In this document: piece by piece, positions 44,454 to 53,073 of the stretch
Layout: every line of letters starts with the position of its first letter
How positions within the stretch are numbered: the stretch's first letter is position 1
Source of the DNA: Kosakonia oryzae
GTDB lineage: Bacteria; Pseudomonadota; Gammaproteobacteria; Enterobacterales; Enterobacteriaceae
Reading direction: 5' to 3'
Assembly: GCF_001658025.2 (NCBI RefSeq)
Contig: NZ_CP014007.2
Location: 4,216,001 to 4,280,000, forward strand
Length of the DNA: 64,000 nucleotides
Program-made: the position numbers and the translations under genes
Notes under the pieces: model-generated
What the model was told of the DNA's origin: nothing
The model's database searches: none
Seen by the model: the letters and a program-made list of their open reading frames with translations, nothing else

Positions 44454-45860
44454 CTATACAGCACATTTGATCTTCCCTGTTTTTGTCGTCGCGATTTCTC
44501 TGACATTTATTTTAAATGCATACTGATACCATTTATCCATTAATAGCCTGGTGATTATTTTTATCTGCGCACTGTTCGCCGACATATCAAGATTGAGATA
44601 AAGCTCGCCGTTCTGCGCTTTTGAAAAATAGTGTCGTAAGCCACCGGCATATTTCACAATATCATTTGAAATAAGCTGAACGGGAATAAACTTACCATTG
44701 TGTTTGAATTCATTCACCGCTCTGGCTATCCAGTAGTAGCATTCGGTTTCATCTTTCACAAACAGATCGCCGGAATCAAACCATTCCGCACGCGGTTTTA
44801 ATTGCAGATAGCTATCAACATAGCCATCACAAGCGAAAGGCGTTTTATAAAACATCCGGCACACTGCATCAGAAGCGCCCGAATCGACGGGACGCAAATC
44901 AATTTTGATGCTGTCCGTCATGACTTTACCAGGCGCCACAACGCCATATTTACTGGTTTTTTCAATATCATCTTGCGAGCGGATCCGATTATGAAACAAG
45001 CGCGGCCCGGATTCGGTCTGGCCGAAGTTATTCCATAACGTATCGCAGGATGAAAGGATGCTCGCTGCCTGTACGGTGAGCAGACGATCGGAGGCATTCA
45101 GGATATTGTTTACATGAATTCGGCTTTTGGTAAAAATTTCGCTGACGGGCAGCATCCAGTCACCGATTAAAGGCAAATTAGTAATACCGTAGTGTGAAAC
45201 AAGTTCACCAATATTGCTGATGTGAAATTTTTCAAATACCAACTTACTTTCCGATAAAAACGCGCACAGCATGGTTGAGAGGCCATACATATACTGCACC
45301 GGGAAATAACACAATGAGCGATCTTCGTTGCCGAGCTTGAGGTACTGGCTCACCGCACGTGCGTTTTCAATCAGTGTATTTTCATGGTACTGGATCAGCT
45401 TAGGTGTACTGGTTGTGCCGGAGGTGCAAAAATAAAAGCGTGCGCACGGATACTCAGTAAAACCCTCAAGCTTCTCGTTCGCAAGCGAAGAATGGCGGTC
45501 AAACGAGATATTAATCCGTTGATTTATCGTATTAATATCCCTGACTTCATTGCTCATAACAAAAGTGGCAATGCAATCTGTATCAACCAGCATATCAACA
45601 ATGCCAAGGTCATGAATATTCACAATCCAGGCTTTCAACCTGAGCGCAGAAGCAACAAAATAGCTGATCATGCCTTCGAAATTATTTCTAATCACAAAAA
45701 CAAACAGCTTATTTTGTTCCGCCTGCGGGCGATGACGAAAATATCTGACCACGCTACTGGCACAGCCCTTTGTTATGGTTGCGATATCATCTGACGAATA
45801 TTGACTGTCATGATCAATCACTTGCCAGTTTCTTTCTAATAAGGAATGCATTGTTAGCAT
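44454..45860 (-). CDS. Acyl/aryl adenylating enzyme (AMP-dependent ligase)
   Basis: The 468-residue ANL enzyme has the P-loop FCTSGTTSTPK (about 144-154), the A5 motif WNNFGQTESG, an FDSGDLF motif and the catalytic lysine of the C-terminal KTGKIKC. The enzyme should load a starter acid on CoA or the ACP for chain building. The N-terminal domain seems shorter than in typical acyl-CoA synthetases. AAGG precedes the start; it follows the KS gene by 10 bp. Confidence 0.8.
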   Translation of the reverse strand: MLTMHSLLERNWQVIDHDSQYSSDDIATITKGCASSVVRYFRHRPQAEQNKLFVFVIRNNFEGMISYFVASALRLKAWIVNIHDLGIVDMLVDTDCIATFVMSNEVRDINTINQRINISFDRHSSLANEKLEGFTEYPCARFYFCTSGTTSTPKLIQYHENTLIENARAVSQYLKLGNEDRSLCYFPVQYMYGLSTMLCAFLSESKLVFEKFHISNIGELVSHYGITNLPLIGDWMLPVSEIFTKSRIHVNNILNASDRLLTVQAASILSSCDTLWNNFGQTESGPRLFHNRIRSQDDIEKTSKYGVVAPGKVMTDSIKIDLRPVDSGASDAVCRMFYKTPFACDGYVDSYLQLKPRAEWFDSGDLFVKDETECYYWIARAVNEFKHNGKFIPVQLISNDIVKYAGGLRHYFSKAQNGELYLNLDMSANSAQIKIITRLLMDKWYQYAFKINVREIATTKTGKIKCAV

Positions 45861-45870
45861 GATATCTACC

Positions 45871-47157
45871 TTACAGATATTTGGGATTTCCTAAAACCAG
45901 ACTGCCTGCACCACCGCCCATACCAAATGAGTTTTTCAACGCGTATTTAAGCGGCCGGTACTGATGCTCCTTCACCAGCGCAATACCATCAGGTAATTGC
46001 GGATCGGGTTCATCGCAATTCAAAATTTTGGGTAAGAGATCATGCTGAAATGAAACCAGCACGCCCAGAATTTCCATCGCCCCGGCGGCGGCAATCAGGT
46101 GCCCGTGATACGATTTCGTCGCCACAATCGCCGGATTGTGCTCACCAAATACTTTTCTGATTGCGCTGGCTTCGTGCTGATCATTTTGTAATGTCGATGT
46201 TCCATGTGTATTCACAAAGTCAATCGTATTACGGTCAATGCCCGCATGTTCGATAGCCCGCTCCATCGACAATTGCATTTCCAGATCGTCTTGATGCGGC
46301 ATCACAATATGCTGCGCGCAGAGTGCGCCCCCATAGCCCAATAAATAGGCCAGCGGCTTGTCCTGCCGCGCCAATACGCTGGATAGCTTTTCAATGACGA
46401 ACAGCCCCGCGCCTTCTGCTAAGACGAATCCGCTGCGGTGCCGATCGAAGGGCCGCGAACGCCCGGTGCCACAATAGTGTTCATCGGTCGAGATCACCCC
46501 CATTCCTTCTAATCGCGCAAGGTTCAACGGCGTAACTTTGGCTGAAACACCGCCGCAAATTGCCGCTTTAATTTCACCGCTGCGGATGGCTCGCATAGCC
46601 AGGCCGATACTTTGCGTCGATGCTGAGCAGAGGCCTAAATGCGCGAAGCTGAGACCCGCGAAGGGGATGATGTCATGTATCGTTTTCAGCACAGCAGTGG
46701 TATCAAGATCGAGAAAATCACCAATTTTAAAATGTTCCAGCGCAGCATCGACCAGGCATTGCTTATCCGCATCAGCAGGAACTTTTTCCGAGAAACCGAT
46801 GCACTGTTCAATATCGATCGCCGGCTCATCGATTCCCACGATGCAGCCAATTTCTTCCGCAGAATAATATGTCTGTAGCCGCAGCCGATCGTGCAACCGC
46901 TTTGCCGCTAATCCGGCATAAAAAAGCTCACCGTTCCTGAAGGGGCTTTTTTTAGGCCAGCTAATTGCAGCGTTACCTTCAACAGGGATACCGGCTTCAT
47001 GCGTCTGAAAATAGCGGTGATCAAACTTCTTTATCTCCCGAATACCGCTTTCCTCATTGATAAAGCTGGCATGAATTTCATCCAGATTGCTGCCTAATGG
47101 CGTGACAGCGCCATATGCACTGATACATAAAGTATCTGCATCGAAATGGGTATTCAT
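45871..47157 (-). CDS. Beta-ketoacyl-ACP synthase II-like enzyme (active KS)
   Basis: The 428-residue KS has the full catalytic set: Cys177 in GLCSASTQSI, His318 in NTHGTST and His353 in SYHGHLIAAAGAME. It should condense malonyl-ACP units onto a growing chain. With the Cys-less KS-like protein downstream of its partner ACP gene it probably forms a KS/CLF heterodimer as in type II polyketide or aryl-polyene systems. The stop is 10 bp before the adenylating-enzyme start and its own start lies 13 bp after the CLF-like gene stop. Confidence 0.87.
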   Translation of the reverse strand: MNTHFDADTLCISAYGAVTPLGSNLDEIHASFINEESGIREIKKFDHRYFQTHEAGIPVEGNAAISWPKKSPFRNGELFYAGLAAKRLHDRLRLQTYYSAEEIGCIVGIDEPAIDIEQCIGFSEKVPADADKQCLVDAALEHFKIGDFLDLDTTAVLKTIHDIIPFAGLSFAHLGLCSASTQSIGLAMRAIRSGEIKAAICGGVSAKVTPLNLARLEGMGVISTDEHYCGTGRSRPFDRHRSGFVLAEGAGLFVIEKLSSVLARQDKPLAYLLGYGGALCAQHIVMPHQDDLEMQLSMERAIEHAGIDRNTIDFVNTHGTSTLQNDQHEASAIRKVFGEHNPAIVATKSYHGHLIAAAGAMEILGVLVSFQHDLLPKILNCDEPDPQLPDGIALVKEHQYRPLKYALKNSFGMGGGAGSLVLGNPKYL

Positions 47158-47170
47158 TATGATCCGTTCC

Positions 47171-48235
47171 TCAGCTTTTAATTAACCAAATGTTCCCGAT
47201 ACCATAATTGATACCAGCGCCATTCAGCATGACCCGGGCTCCTGAAGGAATAGCGGGATCATTAAGGCAGCATAAAATATCCAGGATATTATTGAGTTTC
47301 CCGGTGTAACCGGTTTTCGCTTTATAATTGATAATCCTGGCCCGGGGGAAAAATTTCTCCAGCGCAGCATACTCCGCTATTTTTTGTGCGCGAATACCGT
47401 TGTTATAACTGATAATAACATCGGGTTCTCCCTGCTGCGTTCGCTGTTTGCCCAACAGACTTTCCCAGTCTTCTTGTTCAAACCTGACTTTGGGGCAGTA
47501 GCGAACAGTGACAGAGGTTAATTCAGCCAGCGCATTGCGGCTGTCATTGTCTAAAGACATCACCGCCGCCCCCCAACTGGGGATAATACCGGAAGTATCC
47601 GCAGCATTTTTCCGGATTTCACCAAACTTTTTAAAAACGGCCAGGCTATCGAAGGTCAGCATATTTGCCGCGCTCACCACCATTGCCCCTTCTTTTGCCG
47701 TTGAATTAACGATGTCAGCCCAGGCCAGTTTTAATGCCAGCAGACCACTTAACGATGCGGCGCGTAACGGCGTACCTTCCTCATGGTCACGTAATAATTT
47801 TGAGGTGTGATACAGCACATTTGTTGGCAGCAATCTCAGCATATCAAGAGGATTATTCATCTCTTTATATTGCTGGATATGTTTCCAGACTGAACCATCA
47901 TCGTTATATTTACGGCAAATTTCAAAAAGCGTTGTAAAACTGTGTTCCTCACTATCACATGCCGTATAAAGAAAGGCTTTTGCATGCTCGTCCAGGCACG
48001 CTTTGCTTTTAAAATCGATCAGCGCATTGATCGCCATTTTTGACATTGAGTTCAGTACTGAGCAGTCCTCTCTGCTGACCCACTTTTTTTCCAGCACCGT
48101 CGGCGTCGAAAAATGATAGTAGTCCAGTTCATGAGGATTAATTTCCTCCTCAGTGGCCAATAACTGGCTCAGCGCCGCACTATTGGTGGCAAATTGCTGA
48201 TGCACACCATAGTTTTTTATATAGACCTTTTCCAT
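47171..48235 (-). CDS. KS-like protein without catalytic Cys (chain-length-factor-like)
   Basis: The 354-residue protein has a thiolase-like fold pattern, with VVSAANMLTFDSLAVF and NYKAKTGYTGKLNNILDIL aligning to KS regions. The nucleophile-elbow position reads RAASLSGLLALKLAW, without Cys. It therefore looks like a chain-length factor that partners the active KS. The ATG at 48235 overlaps the ACP stop (TGATG) and is preferred to the GTG one codon upstream. The sequence is quite diverged from known CLFs. Confidence 0.7.
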   Translation of the reverse strand: MEKVYIKNYGVHQQFATNSAALSQLLATEEEINPHELDYYHFSTPTVLEKKWVSREDCSVLNSMSKMAINALIDFKSKACLDEHAKAFLYTACDSEEHSFTTLFEICRKYNDDGSVWKHIQQYKEMNNPLDMLRLLPTNVLYHTSKLLRDHEEGTPLRAASLSGLLALKLAWADIVNSTAKEGAMVVSAANMLTFDSLAVFKKFGEIRKNAADTSGIIPSWGAAVMSLDNDSRNALAELTSVTVRYCPKVRFEQEDWESLLGKQRTQQGEPDVIISYNNGIRAQKIAEYAALEKFFPRARIINYKAKTGYTGKLNNILDILCCLNDPAIPSGARVMLNGAGINYGIGNIWLIKS

Positions 48236-48624
48236 CACGCGACCTGCGTCTTAACGGCTGATATTTGTTGGTTGATATAGTTCAGTGTGAAATAGGAGTA
48301 GAGCTCCTTGAACTGAATTTTTTTATCAACAGCATCTGCTCCTTTTAAGCCCAGCAGATTGTTGATTTCAGTAAGGCCTTTGCTGGTCCACTCTTTGGTA
48401 TCAAATGAGTAGTAATCTTCTGTAGTCGCCCATTTATTTACTGGCCAAAGGCTTTCAGGGCTAACTTCAACTTTGAAGTGTTTTTTTAACTCGAAGGCAA
48501 AATCAATATAATCAATCGAGGTCATTCCGTAATCAGAGAACAATGACTTGTTCGGATCAAGCTCTTCTGCTTCATCCAGGTACATGATATCTTTAAAAAT
48601 CTGATTAATTGTTGAAATATACAT
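48235..48624 (-). CDS. Atypical acyl carrier protein with C-terminal extension
   Basis: This 129-residue protein has an ACP helix-two motif GMTSIDYIDFAFELKKHF, where Ser36 is the phosphopantetheine site (the usual D-S-L is replaced by T-S-I). Typical ACPs have about 80 residues; the extra 45-50 residues at the C-terminus (FKELYSYFTLNYINQQ) may dock a partner enzyme. Its start overlaps the ketoreductase stop by one base and its stop overlaps the CLF-like start, so these proteins are made together. Confidence 0.8.
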   Translation of the reverse strand: MYISTINQIFKDIMYLDEAEELDPNKSLFSDYGMTSIDYIDFAFELKKHFKVEVSPESLWPVNKWATTEDYYSFDTKEWTSKGLTEINNLLGLKGADAVDKKIQFKELYSYFTLNYINQQISAVKTQVA

Positions 48625-49403
48625 TAGATTATCCCCTCACCATTTCCGATCGTTAATGAAACGCCTGTAGTAATAATTGTGCCGTTAATAAATGAGCTGA
48701 CGGCATTTGCAACATCTTCAGTAGCCAGCATTTTTCTCATTGGGATCGTTTTTTCTATACTGGCGATACTTCTCCCTTCTTTCGCACAATAGTCCTGGAG
48801 CATTTTTGTTTTGATATAACCAGGGCTCAGGCATAGCGTCCTGATATTGAATCTGGCCATTTCCAGAGCGACGCTGGAGAGATATCTTTCCATTGCTGCT
48901 TTTGTCGAACCATACAGCGAGTTGCCCACGCTGATTTTTTTGGCCGCCACCGAACTGATAAACACCAGCTTGGTCTCATTTTCTTTATACTGCTTCATCG
49001 TTTTGACGATAGTATTAAAAATTAACACTGCCGACAGATAGTTAAGACGCGTTGTGGTGCGAATATTTTCGGGTTTCAGCTCATCGCAAAGACACGCCGG
49101 GTTATTACCGGCACAGTAGATTGCAACGTCTACTTTGATATTTTCTAAGGCCGTACAGAATTGCACGACGTCATGCTCAGAGGTCAAATCCAGCTGAACC
49201 GACATAACCGCGCTTTGATATCGCGCCTTCATATCATTGACCACGGCTTCATTACTGAACCACGTAAAAACAACGAGATAACCATCATTAATTAATGAAT
49301 CAATGACATTCCGTCCTATCTCAGCAGTACCTGCCACCACCAGCGCCAAAGGTTTTTCATTATATGCAGGATGATTTATAACATCGGTAAAGATATGGCT
49401 CAT
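48624..49403 (-). CDS. FabG-like 3-ketoacyl reductase (SDR)
   Basis: The 259-residue SDR has a modified cofactor motif (AGTAEIGRNV), the IYCAGNN segment and the catalytic Tyr164/Lys168 in YGSTK, with Ser150/151 before them. It should reduce the 3-ketoacyl-ACP produced by the KS. It is the first gene of the biosynthetic run, with a strong AAGGAGAAG site before the ATG. The 444-bp region upstream is its probable promoter. Confidence 0.83.
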   Translation of the reverse strand: MSHIFTDVINHPAYNEKPLALVVAGTAEIGRNVIDSLINDGYLVVFTWFSNEAVVNDMKARYQSAVMSVQLDLTSEHDVVQFCTALENIKVDVAIYCAGNNPACLCDELKPENIRTTTRLNYLSAVLIFNTIVKTMKQYKENETKLVFISSVAAKKISVGNSLYGSTKAAMERYLSSVALEMARFNIRTLCLSPGYIKTKMLQDYCAKEGRSIASIEKTIPMRKMLATEDVANAVSSFINGTIITTGVSLTIGNGEGII

Positions 49404-49625
49404 GACACTTCTCCTTGCTTATATTTAAGCGTAACCATGAATCTTCTATTGCAGCTCAAAAATTGAATCATCCATTCTCAATACAAACACAAGCCCTGAG
49501 AAGGCTATATAAATAAGCAATGTCTGATTACGTTTTAAAATATCATCTAATTTTACAAAATCAATTACTTTTACTTTAAAATATTTACAGACAAATAAAA
49601 GGCAAAAGGAATCCAATCACAAGCA

Positions 49626-49655
49626 TTTAATATCCACTGACAGTCAGATATTAAA
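49626..49655. repeat. Inverted repeat with 9-bp arms in the biosynthetic promoter
   Basis: TTTAATATC (49626-49634) and GATATTAAA (49647-49655) are perfect reverse complements. Between them lies TGACAGTCA, itself a palindrome. It may be a regulator-binding site. Confidence 0.7.
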
Positions 49656-49684
49656 TAACCTGTAATTCAGGCAATAATCATCCG

Positions 49685-49718
49685 CAGGTATCTTCGCAAA
49701 TAAATTTGCTAATACCTG
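49685..49718. repeat. Nested dyad in the biosynthetic promoter
   Basis: The outer arms CAGGTAT and ATACCTG enclose inner arms GCAAAT and ATTTGC that are two bases apart. The short centre suits a DNA-binding site better than an RNA hairpin. There is no T-tract. Confidence 0.65.
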
Positions 49719-49847
49719 GCGTAAGCTATTATTAAATATAGTTATTGCTGCAATGGATATTTTTATGCCATACACTATTTTCCTGATTAATAACCAGCAT
49801 TGATAATGTGCATTTAGCAGTAAACGCGATCTCTAATCTTTTATTAT

Positions 49848-50639
49848 TTAGATGTTATAGAGAAATTTGTTCTGCATTGCCCGACTGACTTGTAACACAT
49901 GCCCACCAATGATTAATTGAATCTTACCGGTACAGTCTCGTTTTATTTTTTCGATGGCATTAACGTTGACGACAACAGAGCGATGGACCTGCCAGAACTC
50001 GTCTGGATCAAGCTGTAGCAACAGCTCCCGCAGCGAACCGCGCAGCAGGAAAATGTCTGACTGCGTTTTATTTTTCTTATACAGCGATATGTACTTATCT
50101 TCCGCCTTAAAAAACTGGATATCCGAACAATGAATTAATTCAATATCCTCCCCTTTTTGCACACGAACCCATTTCAAATAACTTTTATGTTCAACGGGTA
50201 GAAAGGACTGAAATTTTTCGAACAGTGCATTCAGATCGGGTGTGGTTTTGTCTGCCGTTGTCTCACTCAGCCGCTGCTTCATTTTCAACACGCATTGTTC
50301 CAGCCGCTTTTCATTCAGCGGTTTTAACAAATAATCGATGGCATTGGTTTCAAATGCCCGTACCGCGTACTCATCATAGGCCGTCACAAACACGACTAAC
50401 GGAAATTTATCCAGCTGGCTGATCCTGCGTATTAACGTCATACCATCCATTTCCGGCATACGGATATCCAGAAAGGCAATATCAGGCTGCTCTTCTGCGA
50501 TGGCATCAAACGCTTCTTTCCCGTTTTCACAGCTCGCCAGTATGTCCAGCTCAGGCCAAACATCTGCCAGCATTTTATTGAGTTGATATCTCAGTAAAGG
50601 CTCATCATCAGCAATAATTGCGGTTATGTTTTTAGTCAT
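49848..50639 (-). CDS. LytTR-family response regulator
   Basis: The 263-residue protein has a receiver domain (phosphorylation site Asp58 in IAFLDIRMPEMDG, preceded by acidic DDEP) and a C-terminal LytTR DNA-binding domain (about 155-260, with EDKYISLYKKN and DPDEFWQVHRSVVVNVNAIEKI). It overlaps the sensor-kinase gene by 8 bp. It probably activates the biosynthetic run whose promoter begins just beyond its stop. It resembles BtsR (YehT)/AlgR-type regulators in layout. Confidence 0.9.
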   Translation of the reverse strand: MTKNITAIIADDEPLLRYQLNKMLADVWPELDILASCENGKEAFDAIAEEQPDIAFLDIRMPEMDGMTLIRRISQLDKFPLVVFVTAYDEYAVRAFETNAIDYLLKPLNEKRLEQCVLKMKQRLSETTADKTTPDLNALFEKFQSFLPVEHKSYLKWVRVQKGEDIELIHCSDIQFFKAEDKYISLYKKNKTQSDIFLLRGSLRELLLQLDPDEFWQVHRSVVVNVNAIEKIKRDCTGKIQLIIGGHVLQVSRAMQNKFLYNI

Positions 50640-51717
50640 TGCGCATTTCCGGCGTTAAATTGGTTACCATTAGCGGGATGAAAATTTCAGCAGTGACGCC
50701 CTGAGTCGGGTTTTCTTTGATGCGTAACCGTGCCTTCCCCATATAGATTGCATCCAGCCTTTGCCGGATATTCTCCAGAGCCAGACCATGCCCGCCAGAT
50801 GATGGCGCCATAGAAAGCCCGCAGCCATTATCCGTGACCTGGATACAGGCGCCTTCGGCCTCTTTTCTCACCGTGACTTCAATCGATCCGCTTCGGTGTT
50901 GCGGTTCGATACCATGACGAATGGCGTTTTCAACCAGCGGCTGAATTAACATGGGCGGAATAAAAAAAGCGCCAGCGCTAAACTCATTCCTTATCTTGTA
51001 AACCAAACGTGCGCCGAGCCTTATTTGCTGGATAGATAAATAAGCATCGATTAGCGCCAGTTCTTCATCAATATTCACAAAATCACTGCGATTTTTTTTC
51101 AAGGTCCCGCGTAATAAATTCGTCAAATTAACCAGTAAAAGTTTTGCCAGCGCAGGATCTTTATCAATTAAGACATCCAGATTCGCCATAGTATTGAAAA
51201 GAAAATGCGGCTCTATTTGGCTCTGGAGCTGTTTGAGTTGACTTAGTGCCAGGGCTTTCTTTTGCTCAGATTGCTGGCGCTTTGCGACTTCGAGTGCGTT
51301 CTGCGCTTTTAATTTCTGTTCGTGGATATAAAAGAAAGTGAAACTCACAATGGCCAGAATGAAACCAGGAGCCAGCGTCGAACGTTGATTCAGAAAAAAT
51401 TCGTTATAAGATAACGGGCTAAACCAAAAATAGGCATTAAGGCTGCCAAACAGGATGCAACAGATGAAAGAGAGACCGTTAATTTTTGCTTCAGACAGTG
51501 ATGGCTTCACCCATCTCAGCAGCAATGCGCTGAACAAGGCGCTGTAACCATAACCAAAACTAATAATCATTTTTCTGAATAATAAGGACGCCCAGTTGTG
51601 AGATAAATCCGCTGGCGATTCAAACAAGATGAGTATTCCGGCAACGCCCATACAGTACAAACTTGTTTGTATTAGCTGAGTGCGAAACTTTTGGCTTACC
51701 GGTAATAGCCTACGCAT
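50632..51717 (-). CDS. LytS/AlgZ-type membrane sensor histidine kinase
   Basis: The 361-residue protein has four or five membrane spans in its first 130 residues with almost no periplasmic loop, then a coiled stretch and a His_kinase domain (phospho-acceptor His171 in QSQIEPHFLFNTMANL; N-box PLVENAIRHGIEPQ; G-box DNGCGL). The absence of a large outside domain suggests that it senses a membrane-soluble ligand or a partner protein. It is the natural partner of the next gene. The signal could be the product of this cluster (inference). Confidence 0.9.
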   Translation of the reverse strand: MRRLLPVSQKFRTQLIQTSLYCMGVAGILILFESPADLSHNWASLLFRKMIISFGYGYSALFSALLLRWVKPSLSEAKINGLSFICCILFGSLNAYFWFSPLSYNEFFLNQRSTLAPGFILAIVSFTFFYIHEQKLKAQNALEVAKRQQSEQKKALALSQLKQLQSQIEPHFLFNTMANLDVLIDKDPALAKLLLVNLTNLLRGTLKKNRSDFVNIDEELALIDAYLSIQQIRLGARLVYKIRNEFSAGAFFIPPMLIQPLVENAIRHGIEPQHRSGSIEVTVRKEAEGACIQVTDNGCGLSMAPSSGGHGLALENIRQRLDAIYMGKARLRIKENPTQGVTAEIFIPLMVTNLTPEMRND

Positions 51718-51819
51718 CCCGAATGTCCTTTTAGCTTTATATTATGGTGGAAGTTTCCACTCATATTTCTCTGCATTAACCTGTTTCCCTGCTTTATTCC
51801 GAAAATTATATCATATTGA

Positions 51820-53073
51820 TTAGAAATTTCCTTTAAGATTTATAAAAATCAAATCCCGATCCGGCATGTTGGCATACACGGAATTTCCCGCACCGGTATA
51901 AAATCGGCTTGCCAGTTCAATCTTCATATCAGATTCTCCTGACTCATACACCGGGTATGAGAGCCTTGGGGTTGCGACCAGACCACCATCAGTTGGCGAA
52001 ACCAGTAAATCCAGGCTGGGTTCTAATTTTTCAAGCCACAAATATTTGGGATGTAAAGCAGACATATTCATCTTAAAGTGCAGCATGATGTTCTGTGCAA
52101 CTAAACTGGTATTGTCCAGCCCCCAGGAATAACTGCTGGCCAAACCTGTTGTTGCCGGATGCTGCGAGAGTTCCTCTGCGCGCTGAAGCGCCTTTTTCCA
52201 CATACTCTTATCCCAACTACGCCCGTCGTACCAATATTCACCGATAATATTCAAACCCGTGGTATTGGCCCAATTGAAACCCAGCAAAAATTGATACGAA
52301 TCATTACTTGTTCCCCACCTGACCGGCTCATACATATCGCCTTGTTTATAAGACTGATAACGCTGCGCATAGGCAAACGAGCTGTGCAGCTCCAGTGCCG
52401 GCGTCAGGACAGCAACGACGGAACCCCCAACAGTACCGCGATGAACCTGATCAAAGTACATCACTCCCTGGAGTTCTGTACTCCCCACCAGGGCATAGCG
52501 CCGAAGACCGATGCCGTGCTGTTTTTCCGCCAGCCGAGCCTGGTCCGTATTGGTTGAGGCCCAGGACTCATCGGTTGCCACCAGTTCCCATTGACCGACA
52601 CCGTCAAACCAGGACGCCGTGGCCGCGCCAACACCTTCGTCCACCTGTATCCCTACCGGGTTGCGCTCGTACGACTTAAAAATATCCAGGGGGCGAAATC
52701 CGTACCCGACATCCCAGTCCAGCCGTTGCTTCCCGATGCTTAAATCAAGCGGCACACCTGCCAGTTCGGTTTCTGGCTGCCAAAATAACTCCTGCACAAT
52801 CAACTTCTTAGAAACGGAGTCCTGACTATCTGTTGTTAACAGATTATTGCCTTCCAGGGCAAAGGTCCCGGTTACGCTGTTCCACTCGGCCGTTGCCGTG
52901 ACCAGCGAATCCAGAGACTGTATCGACCCGCCAGAAGTGTCGTTTAACAGCGTGTGGCGGTATTGCTCACTTTCTAAACTGCTTTGCCATGTCCAGTTAA
53001 CATCGAGTTTAGCTTCAGCCCGCGCACCAACAATCAGCATGGATAAGAGACATAGACGACCCGGAGCGGTCAC
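51820..53073 (-). CDS. Outer-membrane beta-barrel protein, DUF1302-like
   Basis: The 417-residue protein starts at a GTG that overlaps the stop of the preceding gene (GTGA). The N-terminal residues (MTAPGRLCLLSMLIVGARA) act as a signal peptide, followed by a run of alternating amphipathic beta-strands and a final strand DLIFINLKGNF ending in Phe. The layout resembles DUF1302 outer-membrane proteins. It follows a LolA-like protein, a permease and an ATPase, so it may be the outer-membrane exit for the cluster product. Confidence 0.7.
   Translation of the reverse strand: MTAPGRLCLLSMLIVGARAEAKLDVNWTWQSSLESEQYRHTLLNDTSGGSIQSLDSLVTATAEWNSVTGTFALEGNNLLTTDSQDSVSKKLIVQELFWQPETELAGVPLDLSIGKQRLDWDVGYGFRPLDIFKSYERNPVGIQVDEGVGAATASWFDGVGQWELVATDESWASTNTDQARLAEKQHGIGLRRYALVGSTELQGVMYFDQVHRGTVGGSVVAVLTPALELHSSFAYAQRYQSYKQGDMYEPVRWGTSNDSYQFLLGFNWANTTGLNIIGEYWYDGRSWDKSMWKKALQRAEELSQHPATTGLASSYSWGLDNTSLVAQNIMLHFKMNMSALHPKYLWLEKLEPSLDLLVSPTDGGLVATPRLSYPVYESGESDMKIELASRFYTGAGNSVYANMPDRDLIFINLKGNF

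Larger units (their letters stand above)
49404..49847. promoter_or_regulatory. Promoter region of the biosynthetic operon, A+T-rich with several dyads
   Basis: No gene lies in these 444 bases. They separate the end of the LytTR regulator gene from the ketoreductase gene, both on the minus strand, so the promoter of the biosynthetic run must be here. The region is very A+T-rich and holds at least three dyads: 49626-49655 (9-bp arms), 49659-49671 (CCTG/CAGG) and 49685-49718 (two nested repeats). The adjacent regulator is the natural candidate to bind them, but I could not identify a confirmed LytTR box. Confidence 0.65.
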
